DNA from: Collinsella aerofaciens
GTDB taxonomy: Bacteria > Actinomycetota > Coriobacteriia > Coriobacteriales > Coriobacteriaceae
Length of the DNA: 64,000 nt
Direction: 5' to 3'
NCBI RefSeq assembly: GCF_018785265.1
Contig: NZ_WQPK01000036.1
Coordinates: 50,258-114,257 of the forward strand
This document shows positions 9,485-17,117 of the stretch, piece by piece; position 1 is the stretch's first letter, and every line of letters begins with the position of its first letter. The position numbers were made by a program, and so were the translations under genes. The notes beneath the pieces are model-generated. The model had not been told where the DNA came from and searched no databases. It saw only the letters and a list, made by a program, of their open reading frames with translations.

Positions 9485-9664
9485 TTACCCAAAGAGACCA
9501 CCAAACAGTCCGCGGCGGCGTTTGTCTTTCTTTTTCGAAGCGTCACCCTGAGCGTTCTTATCCTGCCGCTTCTTACGATCCCGCTCCAACTCATTGTCAT
9601 CGAGTAGCATATCCCACTCAAACGGATCGTCTGTCAAATCGAACTGGTCGTCGTCATCAAACAT
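9485..9664 (-). CDS. Small charged protein, 59 aa, unknown
   Basis: A 59-residue ORF beginning MFDDDDQFDLTDDPFEWDML and ending in a Lys/Arg run followed by GLFGGLFG. The N-terminal half is strongly acidic, the middle strongly basic, and the tail is hydrophobic and glycine-rich. GGGAG lies 8 bp before the ATG. It sits 18 bp after the HIRAN gene on the same strand, so the two probably share a transcript. The charge layout suggests a membrane- or nucleic-acid-associated peptide; no family is recognised. Confidence 0.6.
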   Translation of the reverse strand: MFDDDDQFDLTDDPFEWDMLLDDNELERDRKKRQDKNAQGDASKKKDKRRRGLFGGLFG

Positions 9665-9682
9665 GGCAGTCTCCCTAACCGA

Positions 9683-10009
9683 TTAGCGAGCATCCACCAC
9701 GTAGAGTCCAACACGCACCTGATGCCACGGGCTGTGCTCGGGGGCAACCTGCTGCACGCGCGCCTCAAATACACCCTCGTGTCCGTAATACATCATCACG
9801 GATAGCGGGCCGACCTCGTTTCCCGGAACATAGCCGAGCTTGGTGTTGCCGTAGTAGATTGCAACCGCCTCGGAATCATGGGGATTATCGCGCTCGGCAC
9901 GCAGCGTCAGCTTATCGCCCACTTTAAGATCGCCTAGGACCAAAGCGCCGTCGGCATATTGAAATCCTGCGATATGAAATGACAGAAGAACACGTGAAGG
10001 CTCGTACAT
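9683..10009 (-). CDS. HIRAN-domain protein
   Basis: A 108-residue stand-alone HIRAN domain. The pattern FHIAGFQYADGA, then LRAERDNPHDSEAVAIYY, then KLGYVPGNE matches the conserved core of HIRAN, known in eukaryotic Rad5/HLTF as a module that binds DNA 3' ends. In bacteria it often occurs alone or near DNA repair genes. AGAGGAG precedes the ATG. It is likely co-transcribed with the 59-residue ORF downstream. The binding role is inferred from the family. Confidence 0.85.
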   Translation of the reverse strand: MYEPSRVLLSFHIAGFQYADGALVLGDLKVGDKLTLRAERDNPHDSEAVAIYYGNTKLGYVPGNEVGPLSVMMYYGHEGVFEARVQQVAPEHSPWHQVRVGLYVVDAR

Positions 10010-10244
10010 GGCAACTCCTCTAACGGCCGGATAAACCGGCGCTTAACCTTACTGAGAAGTTTACGGGCCCGTGCGGACACGAATTCACCCGCTCGTGCCT
10101 TTCACCCAGTTGCCGCAACGCTTGCGCGACGGAACGCTTGCAGATAAGATAGGAGCACGGATGGCACCCGTTGCCGCGGGTCTTGCCAACTCCGATACAC
10201 GTTTTCATCGTGAGAAGTGGCCGTCTTCGCTTACGCGGGGGCGG

Positions 10245-10328
10245 CTATTTCATTCGGCCGATAAACAGGCCGAGTTCGATAGCCGCGATTAACAACGCCA
10301 ATAACGAAATAACATCGCTTACGTTCAT
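10245..10328 (-). CDS. Putative small hydrophobic peptide, 27 aa
   Basis: A 27-codon ORF (starting MNVSDVISLLALL, ending GLFIGRMK) lies in the otherwise empty 10010-10433 gap. AAGGGA lies 7 bp before the ATG. Residues 6-24 would form one membrane helix with a basic tail. The size and layout resemble small holin-like or type I toxin peptides of Gram-positive bacteria. The gene overlaps a nested inverted repeat (CGGCTAT at 10242 with ATAGCCG at 10280). The rest of the gap shows no other gene that I can support. Confidence 0.4.
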   Translation of the reverse strand: MNVSDVISLLALLIAAIELGLFIGRMK

Positions 10329-10391
10329 ACCAAATCCCTTCTAAAGGGAGTTGGCCCATCCGTGCTCCATAGCAGTAGTCTAACGCAAAAT

Positions 10392-10425
10392 GCGGGTAAT
10401 AGGAACACTTGTTCGTATTACCCGC
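10392..10425 (-). terminator. Terminator of the dehydrogenase operon
   Basis: A perfect inverted repeat, GCGGGTAATA with TATTACCCGC, has an inner GAACA/TGTTC pairing. It is followed on the minus strand by ATTTTGCG. It lies 9 bp past the aldehyde dehydrogenase stop codon. Confidence 0.8.
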
Positions 10426-10433
10426 GCTCTTTT

Positions 10434-11813
10434 CTAGTGTACAAACATGCGCACGAACTTGTGCTTCCAGCTTGCGTAGGGGGCATAGCGGAATGGCACG
10501 TCCAGCCAGGTTGCCTTGTTCACGATGCTCTTCTTGTGGCTAAACGTACCGAAGCTCTCGCGGCCATGGTACTGACCCATACCGCTCGCGCCCATGCCGC
10601 CAAAGCCCATATGGCTCGTAGCTAAGTGCATGATCGTGTCGTTAACGCAGCCGCCGCCAAAAGGCACGTAGCGCACAAAGCGCTGCTGAACCGCACGGTC
10701 CTGGCTAAAGATATACAGGGCCAGCGGCGTCGGACGATCCGTAATAAACGCTTCGGCCTCGTCTAGGCTCTCAAACGTCAGCACCGGCAAGATGGGGCCG
10801 AAAATCTCCTCCTGCATCACGGCGTCCTCAGGCGCCACGCCGTCTAGGATCGTCGGCTCAATCTTGAGCGACGACTCGCGCGCCGTTCCTCCCAGCACAA
10901 CCTTATCGGGGTCGATCAGCCCGCGTACGCGCGCGAAATGCTTGGCGTTGACAATTTGACCGTAGTCCTCGTTGTCGAGCGGGTGCTCGCCAAACATGCG
11001 ACGGACCTCCTCCTTGATGAGGCCCAACAGCTCATCGTGCACGCGCGTATCGACCAGCAGGTAGTCGGGCGCCACGCAGGTCTGCCCCACGTTGAGCCAT
11101 TTACCAAAGGCGATACGTCGTGCCGCGACCTTCAAGTTTGCCGTCGCATCCACGATGCAGGGACTCTTTCCGCCCAGCTCAAGCGTCACGGGCGTGAGGT
11201 TTTTGCTCGCGCGCTCCATGACGAGCTTGCCGACCGGAACACTACCGGTAAAGAAGATCTTGTCCCAGCATTCATCGAGCAACGCTTCGTTCTCGGCACG
11301 CCCGCCTTCGACGACCGTCACCAGGCGCGGATCAAATGCTTCCTCGCAAATCTGCCTGAGCACCGCGCTCGAAGCCGGCGCATAGGCACTCGGCTTGATG
11401 ACCACGGTGTTACCCGCGGCAAGGGCGCCGGCGAGCGGCTCGAGTGTTAGCAAAAACGGGTAGTTCCACGGAGCCATAATGAGCGTGACGCCATAGGGCA
11501 CGGCTTGCGTTTTGCACACACTCACGGCGTTGGCAAGGTCACACGGACGCAGGCGCGGACGACTCCATCGAGCCACATGCGCAATCTGATGTCGAATCTC
11601 GGAAAGCGACGTGCCGATCTCGCACATATATGCCTCGTCATGCGACTTTCCCAAATCGGTCTTGAGCGCATGGGCAATATCGGCCTCGTGCGCCCGCACC
11701 GCATCGCGCAGGCGCACGAGGGCGCGACGTCGAGCATCGACATCAAACGTGGCGTGCGTCTTAAAATAGGCGCGCTGCTCGCCGACAATGCGCGCGATTT
11801 CCTCGGTATTCAT
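10434..11813 (-). CDS. Aldehyde dehydrogenase (class 3-like)
   Basis: A 459-residue NAD(P)-dependent aldehyde dehydrogenase. It has the motif APWNYPF (residues 114-120), a cofactor turn at FFTGSVPVG, the general base Glu212 in LELGGKSP, and the catalytic Cys246 in GQTCVAPDY. The length of about 460 residues and the lack of an N-terminal extension match class 3/fatty aldehyde or coniferyl aldehyde enzymes. AGGAGGG overlaps the stop of the upstream alcohol dehydrogenase gene, only 8 bp away. The pair probably oxidises an alcohol to an acid by way of the aldehyde, or runs in reverse. The substrate is unknown. Confidence 0.9.
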   Translation of the reverse strand: MNTEEIARIVGEQRAYFKTHATFDVDARRRALVRLRDAVRAHEADIAHALKTDLGKSHDEAYMCEIGTSLSEIRHQIAHVARWSRPRLRPCDLANAVSVCKTQAVPYGVTLIMAPWNYPFLLTLEPLAGALAAGNTVVIKPSAYAPASSAVLRQICEEAFDPRLVTVVEGGRAENEALLDECWDKIFFTGSVPVGKLVMERASKNLTPVTLELGGKSPCIVDATANLKVAARRIAFGKWLNVGQTCVAPDYLLVDTRVHDELLGLIKEEVRRMFGEHPLDNEDYGQIVNAKHFARVRGLIDPDKVVLGGTARESSLKIEPTILDGVAPEDAVMQEEIFGPILPVLTFESLDEAEAFITDRPTPLALYIFSQDRAVQQRFVRYVPFGGGCVNDTIMHLATSHMGFGGMGASGMGQYHGRESFGTFSHKKSIVNKATWLDVPFRYAPYASWKHKFVRMFVH

Positions 11814-11821
11814 GGGCCCTC

Positions 11822-13042
11822 CTAGTTCTCGCCCTCAAACATACCACCCGCAATGACCTCGTACATACGCTCGAGTTCCAAACGGTCCATCAAAAGTGGA
11901 ACAGGGTATAGCGGATTGGCCTCGGCATCGGCATGGGCCGCCATTTGCGGAATATCGGAGCGGCGAATACCCGAGACATATTTGGGGATTCCCAGGGCCT
12001 CGTTCATGCGGTCGACCCAATCGATAAAGGCCTCGGCCGCAAGACTGTCCTGCGCGGTAGCCGGCGCGATACCGGCCATGCGGGCGAGATCGGCGAGCTT
12101 GGGAACAGCAGCTTCGCCATAGGCGCGAAGCATATGCGGCAGGATGATGGCGTTGGCCAAGCCATGCGGAATCCCGTAACGCCCGCCCAAGCTGTGTGCG
12201 ATGGCATGAACGTATCCAACATAGGAGCGCGTAAAGGCAACACCCGCCTTATACGCCGCCGAAAGCATATTGCGGCGCGCACGCATGTCGTCGCCATGCT
12301 CATAGGCCTCGAGCAAATTGTCGCGGATGAGCTGGACCGCCTGACGCGCCATCTTGCGCGTGTAGGGCGTGGTGCTACGGCCGATAAAGGCCTCGACAGC
12401 ATGCGTCAGGGCATCCATACCCGTCTGCCCCGTAATGGACGCCGGCAACCCGCGCGTAAACTCGGGGTCGTGGACCGCAAAACGCGGAATAAGCACAAAG
12501 TCGTTAATGGGGTACTTGTAGTGCGTCTCGTCATCGGTAATTACCGCCGCGAGCGTGACTTCGCTTCCCGTACCGGCGGTAGTGGGAACCGCAATAAGCA
12601 GCGGCAGGAGACGGTGGACGCGCAACAGGCCGCGCATCTTGTTGATGGGCTTGTTTGGCTGCGCAATGCGTGCCCCCAAACCCTTGGCGCAGTCCATGGC
12701 CGAACCGCCACCAAAGCCGATAATGGCCCGGCAGTCGTTCTCGCGATACAGCGCCGCCGCTTCCTCCACGTTTGAGACCGTGGGGTTCGCACGCGTTTCG
12801 GCATAGACCGTAACGCCAATCCCCTGAGCCGTAAGCGCACGCTCGAGTGATGCCGTGAGCCCCAAACGTGCAATACCAGGGTCTGTCACGATAAGGATCT
12901 TCTGGATCGAGCGCTTTTGAAGCACCGCGGGCACATCCTCGGCATGCTCCAAAATACGCGACTCGGTATAGGGCAGGATCGGCAATGCAATGCGAAAAAC
13001 CGTCTGATATGTTCGGCACCAGGCACGACGGGCTAGATGCAT
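11822..13042 (-). CDS. Iron-containing alcohol dehydrogenase
   Basis: A 406-residue group III alcohol dehydrogenase. The NAD-binding motif GGGSAMDCAKG (about residue 110) and GTGSEVT are followed by the metal ligands in GMDALTHAVEAF and HAIAHSLGGRYGIPHG. AAAGGAG lies 9 bp before the ATG. It is the first gene of a two-gene operon with the aldehyde dehydrogenase. A 6-bp inverted repeat, TGTTGA/TCAACA, lies about 20 bp upstream of the start and may be an operator. The substrate is not evident. Confidence 0.9.
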   Translation of the reverse strand: MHLARRAWCRTYQTVFRIALPILPYTESRILEHAEDVPAVLQKRSIQKILIVTDPGIARLGLTASLERALTAQGIGVTVYAETRANPTVSNVEEAAALYRENDCRAIIGFGGGSAMDCAKGLGARIAQPNKPINKMRGLLRVHRLLPLLIAVPTTAGTGSEVTLAAVITDDETHYKYPINDFVLIPRFAVHDPEFTRGLPASITGQTGMDALTHAVEAFIGRSTTPYTRKMARQAVQLIRDNLLEAYEHGDDMRARRNMLSAAYKAGVAFTRSYVGYVHAIAHSLGGRYGIPHGLANAIILPHMLRAYGEAAVPKLADLARMAGIAPATAQDSLAAEAFIDWVDRMNEALGIPKYVSGIRRSDIPQMAAHADAEANPLYPVPLLMDRLELERMYEVIAGGMFEGEN

Positions 13043-13060
13043 AAAGGAAACTCCTTTATT

Positions 13061-13076
13061 TGTTGATAGGTCAACA
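13061..13076. promoter_or_regulatory. Inverted repeat upstream of the dehydrogenase operon
   Basis: TGTTGATAGGTCAACA has perfect 6-bp arms. It sits 19-34 bp upstream of the alcohol dehydrogenase start, where an operator or a structured leader could act. Confidence 0.35.
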
Positions 13077-13186
13077 TTTGCTCGACCGATTGTACTCAGC
13101 GGCGGTCAAAGACGGCCTGTCAATCGTTAATCAATCAACATCTTCATATCTCATAATTATTTTATTAAAAATCATTCCTAATAGGC

Positions 13187-13214
13187 TTCACATTTGGTTG
13201 CATTTATGGATAAT
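13187..13214 (+). promoter_or_regulatory. Candidate sigma-70-type promoter of rubrerythrin gene
   Basis: TTCACA and GATAAT, separated by 16 bp, lie in an AT-rich tract. The -10 box ends 84 bp before the rubrerythrin ATG. Confidence 0.4.
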
Positions 13215-13298
13215 AGAACTCGTCAAGACGCACGTCCGAAGAGGGCCCTTACGGGACCGGACGAGCGCACAATCGCCATCGATCGAAAGGATCGAATC

Positions 13299-13859
13299 AT
13301 GAAGTTTGTTTGCCCCGTTTGCGGTTATGTGGAAGAGTTCGACGGCGACCAGCTGCCCGAGGACTTCAAGTGCCCCCAGTGCGGCGTTCCCGGTTCTCGT
13401 TTCCTGAAGCAGGAGGAGGGCCAGCTCGAGTGGGCTGCCGAGCACGTCGTGGGCGTCGCCAAGATGGAGGGCGTCTCCGAGGACATCGTTGCCGACCTGC
13501 GCGCCAACTTTGAGGGCGAGTGCTCCGAGGTCGGTATGTACCTGGCCATGGCTCGCGTCGCTCATCGCGAGGGCTACCCCGAGATCGGCCTGTACTGGGA
13601 GAAGGCTGCCCACGAGGAGGCCGAGCACGCCGCCAAGTTCGCCGAGCTCCTGGGTGAGGTCGTGACCGACTCCACCAAGAAGAACCTCGAGATGCGTGTT
13701 GAGGCCGAGAACGGCGCCACCGCCGGCAAGACCGATCTTGCCAAGCGCGCCAAGGCCGCTGGTCTCGATGCCATCCACGACACCGTGCATGAGATGGCTC
13801 GCGACGAGGCTCGCCACGGCAAGGCTTTCGCCGGCCTGCTCAAGCGCTACTTTGGCTAA
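13299..13859 (+). CDS. Rubrerythrin, rubredoxin-first (reverse) type
   Basis: A 186-residue protein. An N-terminal rubredoxin-like domain (CPVCGY at residue 5 and CPQCGV near residue 28) is followed by a four-helix ferritin-like domain with di-iron ligands in [20 protein letters not shown] and DEARHGK. Classical rubrerythrin has the reverse order. The expected role is reduction of peroxide in an anaerobe exposed to oxygen. AAAGGA precedes the ATG; an upstream in-frame ATG at 13194 lies inside the promoter region and was not used. Codon choice is strongly biased, which suits high expression. A terminator follows. Confidence 0.9.
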   Translation: MKFVCPVCGYVEEFDGDQLPEDFKCPQCGVPGSRFLKQEEGQLEWAAEHVVGVAKMEGVSEDIVADLRANFEGECSEVGMYLAMARVAHREGYPEIGLYWEKAAHEEAEHAAKFAELLGEVVTDSTKKNLEMRVEAENGATAGKTDLAKRAKAAGLDAIHDTVHEMARDEARHGKAFAGLLKRYFG

Positions 13860-13892
13860 GCCAGCCGCCTGAGACATAACCTCTAGCTCGAT

Positions 13893-13925
13893 AAGGCCCG
13901 GACCGCATGGTTCGGGCCTTTTTGT
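13893..13925 (+). terminator. Terminator after rubrerythrin
   Basis: AAGGCCCGGACC pairs with GGTTCGGGCCTT around a GCAT loop, followed by a run of five T. Confidence 0.9.
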
Positions 13926-14000
13926 GTCTCGAGGACTCGTTAACGCCCTGAAATACTCCCTGAAATAGGACCGCCTTCGGCATCGGTTGCTCGTCAAAAA

Positions 14001-14123
14001 CTAAGTGAGTAGACTTTTTGGAACTTGCCGAGCACACCATCCATATTGCTTTATAAAGCCGCAGGTAAATGACTTGTTACCAAACGGCCTGGTCGCCAAA
14101 GTGCCAAAAGTCTACTCACTTAG
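14001..14123. repeat. Palindromic repeat element, copy B (123 bp)
   Basis: It has the same terminal inverted repeats as copies A and C (CTAAGTGAGTAGACTTTTT and its inverse). It shares CCGCAGGTA, ACTTGTTAC and GCCTGGTCGCCAAAGTGC with copy C in the same orientation. Its right end supplies the stop codon of the neighbouring minus-strand gene (reading CTA AGT GAG TAG). Confidence 0.85.
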
Positions 14124-15239
14124 AACCGCAGCCGTCCACGATCGAGCTGTTTTGCGTCTAACGGTCATCTTTCCGTCGATTACTCCCAATTTTGTCCAGT
14201 CAACGAATAGTTCAGACCGGAGTAATGTCTCAGCCCTTTGCTCATCTGAGCTTTTATCACGATATTCAGCATCGAGCATTCTGCATACGGCCTTAACGAT
14301 CGCGCGGAATCTATCCTCATCGGATATCTGCCTGTGTGTCAGGAGAAGTACATCGTAGCCCATGGCCTGAAGGGCTGTCATGCGGTCGGCGTCACGCAAG
14401 CCATCCCCTGCGCGTCCGTGCGAGGCCTTTCCCTGACATTCAATGGCCACCTGCCGCTTTCCGTCCGACGAAGAAAGAAGTAGGTCGATATATACACGGG
14501 ACTTTCCCACAATCGCTCGAGCACTTGTGCTTAGCACCACTTCGACATTGAGCTCTATGTCGCAAAACCCTTCGCCTCCCAGGGCTCGCGGCAGCGCAAG
14601 CAACAAATACGCCTCGACCTCAAAAGGCGACGCGGCGCCCAATGGAACAAGTTGCGATACCGCCATAAATCTATTGCCGTAGCGCATCCCGCAAACATCT
14701 GAACAAAAACGGTCAAGGTCTCTGCCTAAAACCAAAGCGCCTCGACGCCATAAATTTGAGGCGGTGCCGTCCTCGGACGGGCAGCGCACCCAACCGAACG
14801 TTGTCGAAATCGCGCCCGAATCAATTGCACGCGAAAGCTCCGCCTCAAGTGCCGCCGGCAGAGCGCACACCGCAAACAAGCCACACATCTCCGCCAATAC
14901 CAAAAGAAGCTGGAGATCCGTCAGGTGCCGCGACATGATGAATGCCGTCAGTAGAGGAGACGTAATCAAAAACCCATGCTCCGTTTCCAGCACGGATTCC
15001 CTGGGAAGCTCACCAAGAAACAGCCGCTGCCTAATGCTGGCTGGACAAGTCCGTTTGTTTCTCGTCCGAACCAATGTATACAACGGAAAACCGAGTGCGA
15101 CCGCAGCCGTTGGGTTGCGGGCGAGATCATATCGCTGCCGGTCTTCTTCCGGTCGTGGAAGCGGCGGACACAAAGCGCGGACTTGAGGAGGCAAACGCCA
15201 GTACCTAAAAGCCGATATGTCACAAAGAAGATCCTTCAT
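14112..15239 (-). CDS. Unknown protein with PD-(D/E)XK/DUF559-like C-terminal region
   Basis: About 375 residues. The N-terminal two thirds (FRYWRLPPQVRALCPPLP, a hydrophobic stretch, then a GWVRCPSEDG region) match no family I can name. The C-terminal part reads YIDLLLSSSDGKRQVAIECQG, then GLRDADRMTALQAMGYDVLLL, an order seen in DUF559/Vsr-like nuclease folds (D, ExQ, then a helix and a hydrophobic strand). The start may be ATG 15239 or GTG 15245; neither has a clear ribosome binding site. The last codons and stop lie inside palindromic repeat B, and repeat C lies 180 bp upstream. Base use is less biased than in its neighbours. A nuclease role is inferred. Confidence 0.6.
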   Translation of the reverse strand: MKDLLCDISAFRYWRLPPQVRALCPPLPRPEEDRQRYDLARNPTAAVALGFPLYTLVRTRNKRTCPASIRQRLFLGELPRESVLETEHGFLITSPLLTAFIMSRHLTDLQLLLVLAEMCGLFAVCALPAALEAELSRAIDSGAISTTFGWVRCPSEDGTASNLWRRGALVLGRDLDRFCSDVCGMRYGNRFMAVSQLVPLGAASPFEVEAYLLLALPRALGGEGFCDIELNVEVVLSTSARAIVGKSRVYIDLLLSSSDGKRQVAIECQGKASHGRAGDGLRDADRMTALQAMGYDVLLLTHRQISDEDRFRAIVKAVCRMLDAEYRDKSSDEQRAETLLRSELFVDWTKLGVIDGKMTVRRKTARSWTAAVLSE

Positions 15240-15322
15240 AGGCACAGGAGAACACGAATTTCAACCCAGTCAGTCACGCATTGGCGCGAACGCACCAAAA
15301 ATGGCGCCGAACGGACTGCCAA

Positions 15323-15388
15323 GTTTTCAACAGCCCTCCCCAACTGGCCAAAAGCTTGTCGAGAGCTGGACGAAACCCTGTTGAAAAC
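15323..15388. repeat. Inverted repeat GTTTTCAACAG / CTGTTGAAAAC
   Basis: A perfect 11-bp pair (15323-15333 and 15378-15388) lies in the gap between the unknown gene and repeat C. It may be a regulator site or a hairpin. Nothing else was recognised between 15246 and 15420. Confidence 0.45.
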
Positions 15389-15420
15389 CCCATTTTTTTC
15401 TCATGCAGAAGCTTTACGCG

Positions 15421-15543
15421 GCAAGTGAGTAGACTTTTTTGAACATTCCGAGCAGGCCGGTCTTCCTGCTTTTCAAAACCGCAGGTAGATAACTTGTTAC
15501 AAAACTGCCTGGTCGCCAAAGTGCTAAAAGTCTACTCACTTAG
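15421..15543. repeat. Palindromic repeat element, copy C (123 bp)
   Basis: It is collinear with copy B over its whole length and has the same ends and centre. Its right end provides the final Lys codon and TGA stop of the MocR-type regulator gene (reading CCT AAG TGA). Copies B and C are direct repeats 1,420 bp apart that bracket the unknown nuclease-like gene. Confidence 0.85.
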
Positions 15544-16972
15544 GTTGCAGAGCACCCCCCATTAGCTGCAATTCCAAGGTATTAAGCATTTTTGGACTCA
15601 AATCGTCATACTGGACAAGAATTTGAGTTGAGTTTTTAGGGACAGATGCGCCATCGGCACACCAATAACAGTCACTGATATCGACAAAAGGGATACTCGA
15701 GCGCGTGAGGGCCCGCACAAAAGAGCTTCCGCCCGCTCCACGCTCCGCAACCACGATACAGTAAAGGCCCGCGTCTGCATGCTCGATCGAGACCTCTCCT
15801 GCCGGAAATACCTTCCGCACAAGCGCCATCAGGCCATCACGCGCCTCGCGAGCACGAACGCGCACGCGGTTCACATGTCGCTCGTAATCACCCGATTCCA
15901 GCAAACGCGCCAAAGCGACCTGATCAACAGAGCTCACCGACGAGGCGTAGAAACCAAGGTTGCGCCTAAACCGCTCCATTAACTCATCGGGCAACACCAT
16001 GTACGCCAAACGCAACGCCGATGAAAGGCTCTTCGAAAACGTGTTGGTGTAGATAACCGACTGGGCGGCATCGATCGACGCGAGCGCGGGAATCGGCTTC
16101 CCGGCAAGGCGAAACTCACAATCAAAGTCATCTTCGATGAGGTACCGACCTGGTCGCTCGGCGGCCCAGCTCAGCAGCGCATAGCGACGCGCAATGCTCG
16201 TCACAAGACCGGTGGGATACTGATGGGACGGCATAAGGTGAAGGACATCGGTCCCAGTTTTCTGCAGAGCGCTCAGGTCCACGCCGTCGTCATCCAACGG
16301 GATATGTCGTACTTGGCAGCCCATAGCCTGATAGATGCGCGTCAGACGCAAATAGCCCGGGTCCTCAACGGCATACACCTTGTCAGCGCCAAGCAACTGA
16401 ACCAACATGGTATCGAGCAGCTGGGCGCCTGCACCGATAACAATGTTGTTGGGGTCGACATTCATGCCCCTTGTCCCACGCAGATGGTGAGCAATTGCGC
16501 GTCGCAGCCGAGCGGTGCCCTGCGCCGGTGCGGGCGAAAAGATTTCGCGCTCATCTTCGGATGCCAACGTCGCCCGTAGTGCGCTTTGCCAAAGCCGCGC
16601 CGCCTCCAAAGCGGAAGGAGAAAGTGCATCGAACAGCTCGACCTGTCCGTTGACATCATGCGCGCTGAGGCCCACAGAGACGGTATCTCGGTCGATGCCC
16701 TGCGAAGCCAAAGGCAAAACCGGTGCATCCGGAAGCTTGCAAGCGTAGTAGCCACGACGCGGCATTGAGCAAATATAGCCCTCGGCAAGTAACTGGCTAT
16801 ATGCATTCTCGATGGTAATGACACTGATTCCCAGATGACTGGCAAAGGCGCGCTTAGACGGAAGATGCTCCCCCGCCGCAATACGTCCAGCTACGATATC
16901 ATCTCGAATTTGCTGGTAAACATACTCATAGAGCGATGCTTCGCCGCGTTTTTCCAAATCGTAGTCAAGCAT
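15536..16972 (-). CDS. pdxR: MocR-family regulator (GntR HTH + aminotransferase), PdxR-like
   Basis: A protein of about 478 residues. A GntR winged helix (residues 10-75, core LPSKRAFASHLGISVITIENAY) is joined to a fold-type I aminotransferase domain with the PLP lysine in TFSKSLSSALRLAYMVLP. It is divergent from pdxST, the arrangement known for PdxR, which activates pyridoxal phosphate synthesis and senses PLP. The start at 16972 has GGTGA upstream; an earlier ATG at 17005 would run into the operator region. The final codon and stop lie within palindromic repeat C. The PdxR role comes from context. Confidence 0.85.
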   Translation of the reverse strand: MLDYDLEKRGEASLYEYVYQQIRDDIVAGRIAAGEHLPSKRAFASHLGISVITIENAYSQLLAEGYICSMPRRGYYACKLPDAPVLPLASQGIDRDTVSVGLSAHDVNGQVELFDALSPSALEAARLWQSALRATLASEDEREIFSPAPAQGTARLRRAIAHHLRGTRGMNVDPNNIVIGAGAQLLDTMLVQLLGADKVYAVEDPGYLRLTRIYQAMGCQVRHIPLDDDGVDLSALQKTGTDVLHLMPSHQYPTGLVTSIARRYALLSWAAERPGRYLIEDDFDCEFRLAGKPIPALASIDAAQSVIYTNTFSKSLSSALRLAYMVLPDELMERFRRNLGFYASSVSSVDQVALARLLESGDYERHVNRVRVRAREARDGLMALVRKVFPAGEVSIEHADAGLYCIVVAERGAGGSSFVRALTRSSIPFVDISDCYWCADGASVPKNSTQILVQYDDLSPKMLNTLELQLMGGALQPK

Positions 16973-16983
16973 GAGCCTATCAC

Positions 16984-17030
16984 CTGACCTTATTAAGTCA
17001 TTCAATCTGGTATTAGTCTGACCTTGTAAT
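16984..17030. promoter_or_regulatory. Candidate PdxR operator: direct repeats
   Basis: CTGACCTTATTAA (16984) and CTGACCTTGTAAT (17018) are direct repeats 34 bp apart, about three helical turns, between the divergent regulator and pdxS. MocR-type regulators commonly bind direct repeats. Confidence 0.5.
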
Positions 17031-17117
17031 TATCTCGAAAACTGAGTATTTTGTCATACCCAGCTCCCCGATAGGATGTTCCGTCAAGCAATGCACATGC
17101 CAACCAAGGGAGCAACC

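Noticed and set aside
10029..10240. Possible structured RNA (SRP, T-box or tRNA) upstream of the HIRAN gene
   Set aside because: GC-rich stems are present, but none of the conserved tetraloops, T-box or TpsiC motifs could be found.
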